DNA of 64,000 nucleotides from Halorubrum rubrum (lineage in GTDB: Archaea; Halobacteriota; Halobacteria; Halobacteriales; Haloferacaceae): NCBI RefSeq assembly GCF_024494685.1, contig NZ_JANHDM010000011.1, positions 1 to 64,000 of the forward strand. Direction: 5' to 3'. Numbering within the stretch: the stretch's first letter is position 1; every line of letters begins with the position of its first letter. The notes beneath the pieces were generated by a model. The model did no database searches and was not told the DNA's origin. It saw nothing but the letters and a program-made list of their open reading frames with translations. Shown here one piece after another: positions 24,375-34,154 of this stretch. The translations under genes were made by a program, and so were the position numbers.

Positions 24375-25034
24375 TCAGGATCGCAACGTCCGATACCGCT
24401 CCCGGAGTTGCTCGAAGAGCGCACGTCCGGCGTCGGTTCGAAGCCGCGGTTCCGCCGTCGCGAAGAACTCCTCGAGCGCGTCGTACTCCGCGAACGTCTC
24501 CGGGGTTCCGTCGCCGGGATCGTACCGGTCGTCGCGCTCGTAGACGATCGCCTGGAGGCAGGTGTCGAGGAGGTCACACTCCTTGACGAGGACCGCCTCC
24601 GGCGTCTCGCGCGCCTCGTACTCCTCCCACGCCTCGCGGACGCCGTCGGGGAGCGGACCGGCGAGGTCCCCCATCGCGGCGCGCTCGGCCGCCTCCTTCC
24701 GCTCGCGGTCGACCGACGCCGCCGTCGAGTCCGCCCGCGTCGCCACGTCCCCCGTCTCGGCCTCTCCGACGTCGTGGACGACCGCGAGCCGGAGCGCGCG
24801 GTCGAGGTCGACGTCGGGTAGATCCGCTCGAAAGCGGTCGCCGAGCGCCAACACGAGGTACGCGACGCCCCACGTGTGGGCGGCCACCGACTCGGGCTCG
24901 TCGACGCCGCGGAGCTGCCAGCCGGTCCGCCCCTCGTCCTTCAGCGCGTACGCGTCGAGGACGGCGTCGATGACGGGATCGACCTCGGACCCCGTGTTCG
25001 GGGCGCCCTCGCTCCCGGACTCGTCCGCGTCCAT
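24375..25034 (-). CDS. HD-domain hydrolase (YfbR/HDDC2-like)
   Basis: This 219-residue metal-dependent phosphohydrolase has the HD motif set: His53 in Ala-Ala-His-Thr-Trp, the His-Asp pair in Val-Val-His-Asp-Val-Gly-Glu-Ala near 89-96, and a later Asp in Lys-Glu-Cys-Asp-Leu-Leu-Asp. The family includes 5'-deoxynucleotidases. It starts 3 bases after the stop of the upstream phosphoribosyltransferase gene, suggesting a joint role in nucleotide salvage. That functional link is inference. Confidence 0.8.
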   Translation of the reverse strand: MDADESGSEGAPNTGSEVDPVIDAVLDAYALKDEGRTGWQLRGVDEPESVAAHTWGVAYLVLALGDRFRADLPDVDLDRALRLAVVHDVGEAETGDVATRADSTAASVDRERKEAAERAAMGDLAGPLPDGVREAWEEYEARETPEAVLVKECDLLDTCLQAIVYERDDRYDPGDGTPETFAEYDALEEFFATAEPRLRTDAGRALFEQLRERYRTLRS

Positions 25035-25037
25035 CGC

Positions 25038-25733
25038 TCACTCCGCGAGCGCCCAGGTCTCCTCGTCGATCGCCTCGACCACGCCGCGGCGCTCCATCTC
25101 CGCGAGCACCTCGTCGAGCCGGCCGGGCTGGGCGACCTCCATCTCGATGCGGCCGACGCCGTGGTCGGCCTCGAGGTGGTGACGGACCGCCTCGCGGTCG
25201 AACGTCGTCGCGTCGGCCCGGTCCATCGCACCGGCGATGATGTCGATCATGTCCTCGATGAAGTTCCACGGGTAGACCACCCACGTCCACGTCTCGAGCC
25301 GTTCGCCGACGAAGTCGGGCTCGAACTCGGAGGTGGAGAGGAGCTGGAGCGTCGCGGTGCGGACCGTGCCGGCGGCGCGCTCCTCGACGTACTCCTCGGC
25401 ACGGCGGATCGACCCGCCGGTGTCGGCGATGTCGTCGATGATCAACACGTCCTTGTCCTCGACGCTCCCCTCCGGCATCGGGTAGCGGATCTGCGGCTCG
25501 TCGCTCTTGTCTGCCGCGCCGACGTAGTGTTCCATCTTGAGGCTCGTGAGGTCGTCGAGCCCGAGGAAGTCACAGATACAGCGACCGGCGAACCAGCCCC
25601 CTCGGGCGAGCGCGACGACGACGTCCGGCTCGAAGTCGGCACGCTTCACCGCGTTCGAGACGTTCCGACAGAGCCCGTAGATGTACTCCCAGTTGGTCAC
25701 GGTACAGTCGAAGTCGTCCGGGAGTTCGCCCAT
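25038..25733 (-). CDS. Phosphoribosyltransferase family protein
   Basis: This 231-residue type I phosphoribosyltransferase has the PRPP loop Val-Leu-Ile-Ile-Asp-Asp-Ile-Ala-Asp-Thr-Gly-Gly-Ser at about 98-110 and a purine-PRT-like Ala-Leu-Ala-Arg-Gly-Gly-Trp near 43. The last 70 residues form an extra domain resembling a small winged helix. The ATG at 25733 was chosen because a TATA-like minus-strand sequence at about 25757-25763 lies 27 bases upstream; a longer in-frame reading is an artefact. The base substrate is not evident; xanthine/guanine-type PRTs are nearest in pattern. Confidence 0.82.
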   Translation of the reverse strand: MGELPDDFDCTVTNWEYIYGLCRNVSNAVKRADFEPDVVVALARGGWFAGRCICDFLGLDDLTSLKMEHYVGAADKSDEPQIRYPMPEGSVEDKDVLIIDDIADTGGSIRRAEEYVEERAAGTVRTATLQLLSTSEFEPDFVGERLETWTWVVYPWNFIEDMIDIIAGAMDRADATTFDREAVRHHLEADHGVGRIEMEVAQPGRLDEVLAEMERRGVVEAIDEETWALAE

Positions 25734-25827
25734 ACGTCGGGAGTCGCCCGCGCGAGCATAAGGGTTTGTGGAAGTGCGGCCACCCGTGTCGACACGATTT
25801 AGGTGACCCGCCCGCAACGACCCGCCA

Positions 25828-27315
25828 ATGAGCACACGGGCCGCGAGCGAGGAGCGGGCGGTCGTGATCGGGCTGGAGGTCCACGTCCAGCTCGAGACCG
25901 ACACCAAGGTCTTCTGTGGCTGTTCGACGGAGCCGGCCGACGACGAGGAGCCGAACACGCGAACCTGCCCGACCTGTCTCGGGCTGCCGGGCGCGCTACC
26001 GGTCCTCAACGAGGCCGCCGTCGAGAGCGCGGTGAAGATCGGGAAGGCGCTCGACGCCGACATCCCCGAGACGACCACGTTCCACCGGAAGAACTACTAC
26101 TACCCCGACCTGCCGAAGAACTTCCAGCTCACCCAGTACGACGCGCCGATCTGCGCGGACGGCGAACTGGAGGTGTCCGTCGACGGCGAGCGCCGCACCA
26201 TCGGGATCACCCGCGCGCACCTCGAGGAGGACCCCGGAAGCATCCAGCACGCGGGCGGCTCCATCGAGTCGGCGACCCACACGCTCGTGAACTACAACCG
26301 CGCCGGGACGCCGCTGATGGAGGTCGTCACCGAGCCCGACTTCCGGTCGCCGGCGGAGACCCGCGCGTTCCTCGCGAAGCTCGAGGAGGTGCTGGAGTAC
26401 CTCGGCGTCTTCGACGCGACGCGGGACGGCAGCCTCCGGATCGACGCCAACGTCTCGCTCGTCGACGCCGACGAGGTACGAGCGGACGGCTCCGTCCCCG
26501 AGTCGGTCCTCGCCGACGCCAACCGCGCCGAGGTGAAGAACATCTCGAGTCACAAGGGCGCGGAGCGGGCGCTCGCCTACGAGATCACCCGCCAGCGCAA
26601 CGTCCTCCGCCGCGGCCGCGAGATCGAACAGGAGACCCGCCACTGGGACGAGGCGCGCGGCGTCACCGTCTCGATGCGGTCGAAGGAGGCCGAGAAGGAC
26701 TACCGCTACTTCCGGGAGGCCGACCTGCCCGCGCTGGAGGTGGCCGACTGGAAGGAGTCGATTCCGATCCCCGAGCTGCCCGACGCCCGCCGCGAGCGCT
26801 TCCGCGACGAGTACGGGCTCGACGCCGAGGCCGCCTCGAAGCTGACCTCCACGAAGGAGGTCGCGGACTTCTTCGAGGACGTCGCCGGCGAGTACGACCC
26901 CGACCTCGCGGCGACGTGGGTTGCGGACAACCTGCTCGGCGAGCTCAACTACCGCGAGCTGGAGATCACCGACGTGGCCGGCCGGCTCGACGAGTTCAAA
27001 CGCCTGATCGAGCTGGTCGCCGCCGAGGAGCTGACGGTGAAGAACGCCGAGGAGGTCGTCCTCCGCGAGATGCTCGACGAGGGCGACGACCCCGACGCCG
27101 TGATCGAGCGCGAGGGGCTCGGGAAGGCCGAGGCCGGCGAGGTCGAGCGCGCGGTCGAGTCCGCCATCGACGACAACCCCGAGGCGGTCGCCGACTACCA
27201 CGACGGCGACGAGGGCGCGATCAACTTCCTCGTCGGTCAGGTGATGCAGGCGACCGGCGGCAGCGCCGACCCCGGCCAGGTGAACGGGCTGCTGCGCGAG
27301 CAGCTGGACGGCTAG
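25828..27315 (+). CDS. gatB: Asp-tRNA(Asn)/Glu-tRNA(Gln) amidotransferase subunit B
   Basis: This 495-residue GatB amidates misacylated Asp-tRNA(Asn), and Glu-tRNA(Gln) if used that way, together with GatA and GatC encoded elsewhere. Family features include Gly-Leu-Glu-Val-His-Val-Gln-Leu near residue 14, zinc-type cysteines Cys-x-Cys (Cys30, Cys32) and Cys-x2-Cys (Cys47, Cys50), and the C-terminal YqeY-like tRNA-binding domain (about 350-495). It leads an operon with the SAMP2 and acetyltransferase genes; SAMP2 begins 4 bases after its stop. Confidence 0.95.
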   Translation: MSTRAASEERAVVIGLEVHVQLETDTKVFCGCSTEPADDEEPNTRTCPTCLGLPGALPVLNEAAVESAVKIGKALDADIPETTTFHRKNYYYPDLPKNFQLTQYDAPICADGELEVSVDGERRTIGITRAHLEEDPGSIQHAGGSIESATHTLVNYNRAGTPLMEVVTEPDFRSPAETRAFLAKLEEVLEYLGVFDATRDGSLRIDANVSLVDADEVRADGSVPESVLADANRAEVKNISSHKGAERALAYEITRQRNVLRRGREIEQETRHWDEARGVTVSMRSKEAEKDYRYFREADLPALEVADWKESIPIPELPDARRERFRDEYGLDAEAASKLTSTKEVADFFEDVAGEYDPDLAATWVADNLLGELNYRELEITDVAGRLDEFKRLIELVAAEELTVKNAEEVVLREMLDEGDDPDAVIEREGLGKAEAGEVERAVESAIDDNPEAVADYHDGDEGAINFLVGQVMQATGGSADPGQVNGLLREQLDG

Positions 27316-27319
27316 TCGC

Positions 27320-27553
27320 ATGGACGTGACCGTCGACGTCGTCGGCGGCGACACGGAGACGTACGGCGTCGACGACGACGCGACCTACGCCGACCTGATA
27401 CGCGCCGCGGGCTTTCACCCACAGGAGGCGTCCGTCCTCGTCGACGGCTCGCCCGTCCCCGGCGACCGCCCGGTCGACGCCGACCGAGTGCGGCTGCTCC
27501 GGCTGATCCAGGGTGGGTCGAACGCTGCCCGAAACCGGCGGGTGGGCCCGTGA
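27320..27553 (+). CDS. samp2: Ubiquitin-like small archaeal modifier protein SAMP2 with C-terminal tail
   Basis: This 77-residue beta-grasp protein is used as a sulfur carrier for tRNA 2-thiolation and as a protein modifier in haloarchaea. Residues 1-66 match SAMP2 and end Arg-Leu-Ile-Gln-Gly65-Gly66, but eleven more residues follow (67-77, Ser-Asn-Ala ... Gly-Pro). The family normally ends at the di-glycine, which must be C-terminal for adenylation. The codon after Gly-Gly is TCG, one substitution from the stop TAG. The protein contains no lysine; the residue matching the chain-forming Lys58 of Haloferax SAMP2 is Arg58. The stop overlaps the GTG of the next gene (GTGA). Processing by a JAMM-type peptidase, or loss of function, are alternatives. 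Confidence 0.85.
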   Translation: MDVTVDVVGGDTETYGVDDDATYADLIRAAGFHPQEASVLVDGSPVPGDRPVDADRVRLLRLIQGGSNAARNRRVGP

Positions 27554-28056
27554 CGGCCCCTGAGGACCGCGTGAACGGCGACCGCGACCCCGCGGACTCC
27601 GGGGACCGCGGCCCGCTCCCCGAGGGGATCGCGATCGAGTCGGCGACCCCCGCCGACCGGCTCGACGTCCTCCGCGTGCTCGACGCCGCGATGCTCGAGA
27701 CCGACGCCGACGACATCGCCGCCCGGATCGACGCCGGCGACGTGCTCGTCGCCCGCTTCGAGCGGACCGGGTCCGTCGTCGGAGCGCTGGTCGCGACCCG
27801 CCCGGAGCCGGCGGTCCGCCACGTCGACGCGGTCGCCGTCCGGCGCGCGCGACGCGGCCGAGGGATCGGGTCCGCGCTCGTCTCGCGCGCGGTCCGGGAC
27901 GCACGGTCGAGCCCCGGCGTCGACGCGATCACCGCGGCCTTCGATTCGGGTCTGACGCCGTTTTACGCGGACCTCGGGTTCTCGATCGAGTCGGCCGGGA
28001 ACGGCCGGTCCGGTGGGCGGCGGACGGTCGGATCCGCGGAGCCGGACGGCGCGTGA
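27550..28056 (+). CDS. GNAT-family N-acetyltransferase
   Basis: This 168-residue GNAT acyltransferase starts with GTG in a GTGA overlap with the SAMP2 stop. The acetyl-CoA-binding motif A is clear: Val-Ala-Val-x-x-x-x-Arg-Gly-Arg-Gly-Ile-Gly-Ser-Ala-Leu at about 97-113. The first 30 residues are charged and probably disordered. Coupling to SAMP2 raises the question of shared function, but the substrate is unknown. Confidence 0.8.
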   Translation: MTAPEDRVNGDRDPADSGDRGPLPEGIAIESATPADRLDVLRVLDAAMLETDADDIAARIDAGDVLVARFERTGSVVGALVATRPEPAVRHVDAVAVRRARRGRGIGSALVSRAVRDARSSPGVDAITAAFDSGLTPFYADLGFSIESAGNGRSGGRRTVGSAEPDGA

Positions 28057-28104
28057 GGTCCCGTTCCAGAGACGTTTTATCCCCGACCTGAGTTGGCGAT
28101 CCAC

Positions 28105-28530
28105 ATGGACCGCCCCCGACTCGAGACGGACGCCGACGCTGGACTGCTCCTCCGGCGCGGGGGCGCGCTGGTCGCCGACGCGCTGCTCGTCGCGACGCTG
28201 TTCGGCCTCGTTTCGATCGCGTTTCGACTCCTCGCCGGATCCCTCCCTTCCGCAGGGCGCTGGCTCCTCCCGGTCGCGTACCTCGGCTACTACGTCGCCT
28301 TCGAGGGAACGTTCGGGCGAACGCCCGGAAAGCGACTTCTCGGGCTCGTCGTCCTCGAGGCCGACGGGTCGCCGTGCGGGCCCCGGTCGGCGCTCGTCCG
28401 GAACCCGCTCCGGGTCGTCGACGGCGCGGTCTTCTACCTCGTCGGGCTCGCCGTCGTCGTCCTCACGGACGAGGACCGACGCGTCGGCGACCACGTCGCG
28501 GGGACGCGGGTCGTCCGGGCCGGCGAGTAG
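28105..28530 (+). CDS. RDD-family membrane protein
   Basis: This 141-residue protein has three or four hydrophobic segments and RDD-domain features: an Arg near the start of helix 1 with Asp in it (Arg-Arg-Gly-Gly-Ala-Leu-Val-Ala-Asp-Ala), Gly-Arg-Thr-Pro-Gly-Lys in the loop near 72, and a terminal Arg-Arg-Val-Gly-Asp-His. Function of the family is largely unknown; some members take part in ion or osmolyte transport. A TATA box (ttttat, 28075-28080) lies 27 bases before this ATG, so I start here rather than at the TTG at 28093. Confidence 0.78.
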   Translation: MDRPRLETDADAGLLLRRGGALVADALLVATLFGLVSIAFRLLAGSLPSAGRWLLPVAYLGYYVAFEGTFGRTPGKRLLGLVVLEADGSPCGPRSALVRNPLRVVDGAVFYLVGLAVVVLTDEDRRVGDHVAGTRVVRAGE

Positions 28531-28551
28531 CCGGTTCGCGTCGCGTCCGGG

Positions 28552-28557
28552 AAAAAA
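28552..28557 (-). terminator. Oligo-T terminator of the pst-phoU operon
   Basis: Plus-strand A6 (minus-strand T6) lies 18 bases after the phoU stop codon, at the end of the five-gene operon. Confidence 0.5.
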
Positions 28558-28574
28558 GGGGGGCCGTCCGCGAC

Positions 28575-29282
28575 TCAGTAGATCAGCTCGTCGTCGTTCT
28601 CGATCATGTACAGCGCGCGGGCGGCGATGTTGACGGCGTGGTCGCCCACGCGCTCGAGGTCGCGAACCGCGAGCAGCGCGCGCGAGACCTCGTCGAGCGC
28701 GGCGGCGAGCTCGTCGGCGTCCGCCTCGACGTCCCGGTCGCCGCCGGCCGCCTCGACCCGTGCGCGGTCGGCCTCCAGGAGGTCCCGGACGACCGCCTCG
28801 CTGGCGCGCCGACACCGCTCGTCGAGGTCGTCGTCGCGGGCCGCGACCGCCCGACAGGCGTCGGGATCGCCGGACTCGTAGGCGGCCACCGCGTCGGCGA
28901 CCATCCCGCCCGCCTCCTCGCCGATCCCGCGGAAGTCGACGGCGGGGTGGAGCCCGCCGTCGTCGCCGCCGTAGCCCGCGAGGTTGGTCGCGAGGTCGGC
29001 GACGCGTTCGAGGTCGGTGATGACCTTGAAGGAGGCCGTCACCAGTCGGAGGTCGCCCGCCACGGGCTGTTGGAGCGCGAGCAGCTCCGTACACTCCTCC
29101 TCGAGCCCGAGGTACCGTTCGTTGACCTCGTGGTCGCCCTCGATCACCTCGCGGGCGAGGTCGTCGTCGCCGGTCTCGGCCGCCTCGAGCGCGGCGTCGT
29201 ACCGCTCGAGGACCAGGTCTCCCATGCCGACGACCCCGGTTCGGAGGTCCGCGAGCCGCTCCTGGTAGTTCTCTCTGGGCAT
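28575..29282 (-). CDS. phoU: Phosphate signalling protein PhoU
   Basis: This 235-residue all-helical PhoU protein has two copies of the three-helix repeat, each with an acidic metal-binding segment (Asp-Leu-Glu-Arg-Val-Ala-Asp near 91 and Asp-Leu-Glu-Arg-Val-Gly-Asp-His near 211). PhoU modulates the Pst transporter and phosphate signalling. It is the last gene of the operon; its ATG lies directly next to the pstB stop. No PhoR/PhoB-like kinase pair is present, as expected in archaea. Confidence 0.9.
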   Translation of the reverse strand: MPRENYQERLADLRTGVVGMGDLVLERYDAALEAAETGDDDLAREVIEGDHEVNERYLGLEEECTELLALQQPVAGDLRLVTASFKVITDLERVADLATNLAGYGGDDGGLHPAVDFRGIGEEAGGMVADAVAAYESGDPDACRAVAARDDDLDERCRRASEAVVRDLLEADRARVEAAGGDRDVEADADELAAALDEVSRALLAVRDLERVGDHAVNIAARALYMIENDDELIY

Positions 29283-30119
<837 letters not shown>

Positions 30120-30120
30120 G

Positions 30121-31887
30121 TTAGTTCCCCCGTTCCGCACGGTTCCGCAGCAGGATCGCCGTCCCGTTCATGCCGATGAGGATGACCAGCAGCGTGATAA
30201 CGCCGGCGGCGACGACGCCGTACCGGAAGTCGGCCTGCGGGAAGTTCGCCCACGCGTAGATCTGCATCGGCATGGCGCTGAAGCGACTGAAGAGGCTGCT
30301 CGGCGCGCTGAACACGGTCGTCGCCGCGCCGACCATGATGAGCGGCGCGGTCTCGCCGATCGCGCGGCCGAGCGCGAGGATCGTCCCGGTGAAGATGCCC
30401 GGCATCGCCTCCGGGAGGACCACGTTCTTCGTCGTCTGCCAGCGCGTCGCGCCCATGGCGTCGGACCCTCGACGGAGGTCGTCCGGCACCGACCGGATCG
30501 CCTCCTGTGCGGAGATGATCGTGATCGGTAAGATGAGAAGCGACAGCGTCAACGCGACGGTCACCGCCGTACCGAAGCCGAACCCGAGGAGGTTGGCGAA
30601 CAGCCCCAACCCGAGGAGGCCGTAGACGACCGACGGGATGGCGGCCAGGTTCGCGATGTTGATCTGTAACAGTCGCGTCAGGGAGCCGAGAACGCCGCTT
30701 TCCGGCGTGTACTCCTCCAAGAAGACCGAGGTGCCGACGCCGAGGACGAACGAGAGCACCGCGACGAGCGCGATGATGATGACGGATCCGACGATGGCCG
30801 GGTAGAGCCCGGCCTCCTCCGGCGTTCGCGAGGGGGCCTCCGTGACGTAGCCCAGGTCGAGCCACGGGTCCGGAGCCGGGACTCCCCACGCCTCGACGAT
30901 CAGCGCTCCGGCGGCCACGCCGGCGGCGAGGAGGATCGGGAGGCCGAGCCCGACGATCCCGTCGCCGACCTCGATCACGCGGGAGACGTACACCGCCGTC
31001 GGCACGCCGGCCAACACGAGCACGAGGAGGACGGTGGGGGCCGACAGCCCGGCGCCGGCGGCCAGGAACCCCCCGGCGGTGGCGACGGTGAGCGGGAGAC
31101 CGGCGACGACGATCCCGACGGTTCGACCGCTGCGGTCGACGACGAGGAACGCACCGACGGCCGCGACCGGGATCGCGATCGTCCAGAGGTAGATGACGAG
31201 ATCCGACGGGTACACCGTGACCACGCGGCGGAGGAACACCGCGGTGACGAGCCCGACGAGCCCGACCGGGATCGCGGCCGTCGCCGCTCGGTCCGCGGCG
31301 CGCCAGCGGCCGTACGCGTACAGCGCCGCGGCCGGGACCACCCCGAACGTGTACGCGAGGAACCACACCAGCTCGTCGAACACTAAAAAGAGGGTCCCGA
31401 CCGCGAGGCCGATCGCGGCCCCGCCGACGAGCCGGCCGAGCAGCCCGAACCCGACCGCGGCGACGCGCCCGCGACTGCCGACGTACGCGAGGTACGCGGC
31501 CACGGGCGCGGCGACGACGAAGAGGTACGCGAGCTGCCAGTTGAGTCGCGGAATCGGCGCGACGACCGCCTCGATCGCGGTGAAGAGCGCGGCGACGGCG
31601 ACGAGTCCGCCGCCGAGCGCGGCGAGCGCGCGGCGCGTGACTTCGGAGTCGTTCGCGCTGTACAGACAGAACGCGAGGAAGGGAACGACGAGCGTAAGGA
31701 AGTAGGTCAACAGCCACTCGGGACTGGCGTTCGCCAGGTCGAAGGCGTCGATCGAGACGTACACGAGCAGGACGCCGAGCGCGACGAGGCCGAACACGCT
31801 CGCGCCGAACGAGAGGTACTCGAAGACGATCCCCCGCACTCGGCTGACCTCGCCGAACCCGCCCGCGTTCGCGTTGTCGGTCGCCAT
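30121..31887 (-). CDS. pstA: Phosphate ABC transporter permease PstA, extended
   Basis: This 588-residue inner-membrane permease has its C-terminal half (about 320-588) as the usual PstA transport domain, with the EAA-like loop near Ala-Met-Gly-Ala-Thr-Arg-Trp. The N-terminal half adds roughly eight more hydrophobic segments without a recognised transport motif, about doubling the size of a bacterial PstA. The start overlaps the pstC stop by one base (TGATG). Large PstA proteins occur in other haloarchaea, so this is a lineage feature; its role is unknown. Confidence 0.9.
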   Translation of the reverse strand: MATDNANAGGFGEVSRVRGIVFEYLSFGASVFGLVALGVLLVYVSIDAFDLANASPEWLLTYFLTLVVPFLAFCLYSANDSEVTRRALAALGGGLVAVAALFTAIEAVVAPIPRLNWQLAYLFVVAAPVAAYLAYVGSRGRVAAVGFGLLGRLVGGAAIGLAVGTLFLVFDELVWFLAYTFGVVPAAALYAYGRWRAADRAATAAIPVGLVGLVTAVFLRRVVTVYPSDLVIYLWTIAIPVAAVGAFLVVDRSGRTVGIVVAGLPLTVATAGGFLAAGAGLSAPTVLLVLVLAGVPTAVYVSRVIEVGDGIVGLGLPILLAAGVAAGALIVEAWGVPAPDPWLDLGYVTEAPSRTPEEAGLYPAIVGSVIIIALVAVLSFVLGVGTSVFLEEYTPESGVLGSLTRLLQINIANLAAIPSVVYGLLGLGLFANLLGFGFGTAVTVALTLSLLILPITIISAQEAIRSVPDDLRRGSDAMGATRWQTTKNVVLPEAMPGIFTGTILALGRAIGETAPLIMVGAATTVFSAPSSLFSRFSAMPMQIYAWANFPQADFRYGVVAAGVITLLVILIGMNGTAILLRNRAERGN

Positions 31888-32861
31888 CAGTACTCCTCCC
31901 GGTAGCGTTCCGCGATGATGTCACTAATCACGTTCATTACGAGCGTCACGGCGAACAGCGCGAGACCGAGCGCGAACATCGAGTCGTACGGTATCGTTCC
32001 TCCCGTGAGGTCGCCGCCGGCGATCTGGACCATCGCGACGGTGATCGTCATCCCGGACTCCAGGAGCACGTCGGCGGGGTTGATGAACGGAACGCCGAAC
32101 GCCGCCTCCCGAACCGCGGGCATCCGCGCCTGTGCACCCATCGCGACGACGACGATCATCGTCTCGCCGATGGCGCGGGAGACCGCGAGGATGTACGAGG
32201 AGGCGATCCCCGAGATGGACGCCGGAACGACGATCCCCGTCGACACCTCGAACTTCGTCGCGCCGAGCCCGTAGCCGGCCTGCCGGAGCTCGTCGGGCAC
32301 GGCGCTCATCGCGTCCTCGGAGATCGACGACACCATCGGGATCGTCATGATGCCGACCATGATCGACGCCGACAGCGCGTTGAAGGTGCCGATCTCGGGA
32401 AACAGCGTCGCCTCCAGCGCCGGCGTGACGTACACCAGCGCGAAGTAGCCGTACACGACCGTCGGGATGCCGGCGAGGATCTCCAAGAGCGGTTTGAGTA
32501 TCGAGCGCGCGTTCGAGGTCGCGTACTCGCTGAGGTAGATGGCGGTGAGCGTCCCGGTCGGCAACGAGACGAACGCCGCCGTGATCGTCACGACGATCGT
32601 CCCGATGAGCAGGGGCACGACGCCGAACGCCTGTCCGCCTCCGGACGGATTCGGGCTCCAGCTGGTACCCGTCAGGAACTCGGAGATGGGGATCTCCTGG
32701 AAGAACACCACTGCGTCGGACAGGAGGGTCACGAAGATCGCGACCGTCGTGAGCAGAGTGATCGCCGCGCACGCGGCGAAGAGGCCGCCGTAGGTCCCCT
32801 CTTTCAGCCGTCTGAGCCCGTTTCGTCGCTGGAGATCGGGACTCTCGGTACTATCTGTCAC
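31887..32861 (-). CDS. pstC: Phosphate ABC transporter permease PstC
   Basis: This 324-residue permease has about six membrane segments and the BPD-transport loop Gly-Leu-Gly-Ala-Thr-Lys near 200. It forms the membrane channel with PstA. Gly/Pro-rich Ile-Pro-Thr-Val-Val-Tyr-Gly matches PstC/PstA permeases. It lies 56 bases after the pstS stop and overlaps pstA by one base. Confidence 0.93.
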   Translation of the reverse strand: MTDSTESPDLQRRNGLRRLKEGTYGGLFAACAAITLLTTVAIFVTLLSDAVVFFQEIPISEFLTGTSWSPNPSGGGQAFGVVPLLIGTIVVTITAAFVSLPTGTLTAIYLSEYATSNARSILKPLLEILAGIPTVVYGYFALVYVTPALEATLFPEIGTFNALSASIMVGIMTIPMVSSISEDAMSAVPDELRQAGYGLGATKFEVSTGIVVPASISGIASSYILAVSRAIGETMIVVVAMGAQARMPAVREAAFGVPFINPADVLLESGMTITVAMVQIAGGDLTGGTIPYDSMFALGLALFAVTLVMNVISDIIAERYREEY

Positions 32862-32917
32862 AAGCGATAGGGTATCGCACGTTGTCGTAAATCAATACAC
32901 CGGTTCATCCTGCCGGG

Positions 32918-33934
32918 TCAGCCCTGCGCTTCCTCGATCGCGTCCTCGAGCTTCTGCATCTGCTCTTCTTGGGTCTCCTCGGTCGCCGGAACGTACCCGA
33001 CGTCGCCGGCGACGAGGTCCTCGTTGGTCGTCTGTTCGACGAAGTACCGGGCGAACTCCGCGATGTGCTCCTCGCCGAGCGACTCCATCGACGGGTACGT
33101 GAACAGCGAGCGCGAGAGCGGACTGTACTCGCCGCTCGCCGCCGTTTCGAGGTTCGGCTCGACGGGGCCGTCGCCGGAGTCGATCTCGAGCGCCTTCAGC
33201 TGGTCGGGGTTCTGGAAGTAGTACGCGAAGCCGAAGTAGCCGATCGCGTACTCGCTGCCCGCCACGCCCTCGGCGATCGCGTTGTCCTTTTCCGTCGCCG
33301 AGTAGTCGTCGGTGTGGCCCTCGTCTCCCATGACGTTCTCGATGAAGTAGTCGTACGTCCCCGACGTGTCGGCCGCACCGAACCGCTCTATCTCCTCGTT
33401 CGGGAAGTCGTCGCGGACCTCGTCCCAGGTCTCGACGGCGTCCGACCGCCAGATCGACGCGAGTTCCTCGATCGTGAGCGAGTCGATCCAGTCCGCCTCC
33501 GGATTGACCACGATCGTGAGCGCGTCCGTCGCCGCGACCAGCTCGATGTACTCGACGTCGTTCTCCCCACACAGCTCCTCCTCTTCGGGCTGGATCGGCC
33601 GGCTCGCGTTGTTGAAGTCCGTCTCGCCGACACAGAAGTAGTTCGAGAACCCGCCACCGGACCCGGTCTGGCTGATGTCGGGGTCCACGTCGGGGTGCTG
33701 CTCGGCGAAGTCCTCGAGGATCGCGCTCATCAACGGGAACACCGTGCTCGACCCGGCGATGTTGATCGAGCCGGAGAGCGAACCCGAACCGTCACCGGAA
33801 CCGTCGCCGCCGTCTCCGCCGTTACCCGTGCTCTGCGTACAGCCCGCGAGCCCGAGCGCGCCGGCGCCGGCGAGCGCCGCGAGCGATTGCCGCCGCGTGA
33901 TTCCCTCCGCGTCCAGGTTCTGGCTGGGTGCCAT
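32918..33934 (-). CDS. pstS: Phosphate-binding lipoprotein PstS
   Basis: This 338-residue periplasmic-side binding protein has a Tat-type signal: Thr-Arg-Arg-Gln-Ser-Leu at about 13-18, a hydrophobic stretch, and a lipobox Gly-Leu-Ala-Gly-Cys. The mature protein begins with a Gly/Ser/Asp linker. Phosphate-site residues are typical: Ala-Gly-Ser-Ser-Thr-Val-Phe and Gly-Ser-Gly-Gly-Gly-Phe. I chose the ATG at 33934 rather than 33958 because a TATA box (33960-33965, minus) sits 27 bases upstream. A second TATA and palindromes further upstream suggest phosphate-dependent control. Confidence 0.93.
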   Translation of the reverse strand: MAPSQNLDAEGITRRQSLAALAGAGALGLAGCTQSTGNGGDGGDGSGDGSGSLSGSINIAGSSTVFPLMSAILEDFAEQHPDVDPDISQTGSGGGFSNYFCVGETDFNNASRPIQPEEEELCGENDVEYIELVAATDALTIVVNPEADWIDSLTIEELASIWRSDAVETWDEVRDDFPNEEIERFGAADTSGTYDYFIENVMGDEGHTDDYSATEKDNAIAEGVAGSEYAIGYFGFAYYFQNPDQLKALEIDSGDGPVEPNLETAASGEYSPLSRSLFTYPSMESLGEEHIAEFARYFVEQTTNEDLVAGDVGYVPATEETQEEQMQKLEDAIEEAQG

Positions 33935-33959
33935 CACCGGATCGTGGACGAAGAGCACG

Positions 33960-33965
33960 TAAATA
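33960..33965 (-). promoter_or_regulatory. Proximal pstS TATA box
   Basis: The minus strand reads tattta centred about 28 bases upstream of the pstS ATG, giving a leaderless transcript. Confidence 0.55.
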
Positions 33966-34004
33966 CCATGCTATGATGGATATACGACGGGGCGTAGTGA
34001 ACGA

Positions 34005-34022
34005 TAGTCCTATGTAGGACTA
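34005..34022. promoter_or_regulatory. 18-bp palindrome in the pstS promoter region
   Basis: tagtcctatgtaggacta is two exact 8-base arms with a TG spacer. It overlaps the end of a second, distal TATA-like sequence (tataaata, plus strand 34021-34028; tatttata on the minus strand). In Halobacterium, pst operons are known to use two promoters with phosphate-responsive boxes, so this is a good candidate for such a site. Confidence 0.55.
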
Positions 34023-34142
34023 TAAATACTATATAGATTGGAATACTGGCGGTGAATATATCGGAGAGATGGGCCTCATCTCGTCTTCAGATCGACGATA
34101 TATATCCGTACAAGGGACTCTAACGGGAGATATACGGCACAT

Positions 34143-34154
34143 ATAATCGATTAT
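34143..34154. promoter_or_regulatory. 12-bp palindrome ataatcgattat
   Basis: This perfect palindrome lies 25-37 bases before the plus-strand gene at 34180 and overlaps its TATA-like atataat (34141-34147). A protein bound here would block that promoter. It may be part of the same intergenic control region as the pstS palindrome. Confidence 0.45.
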
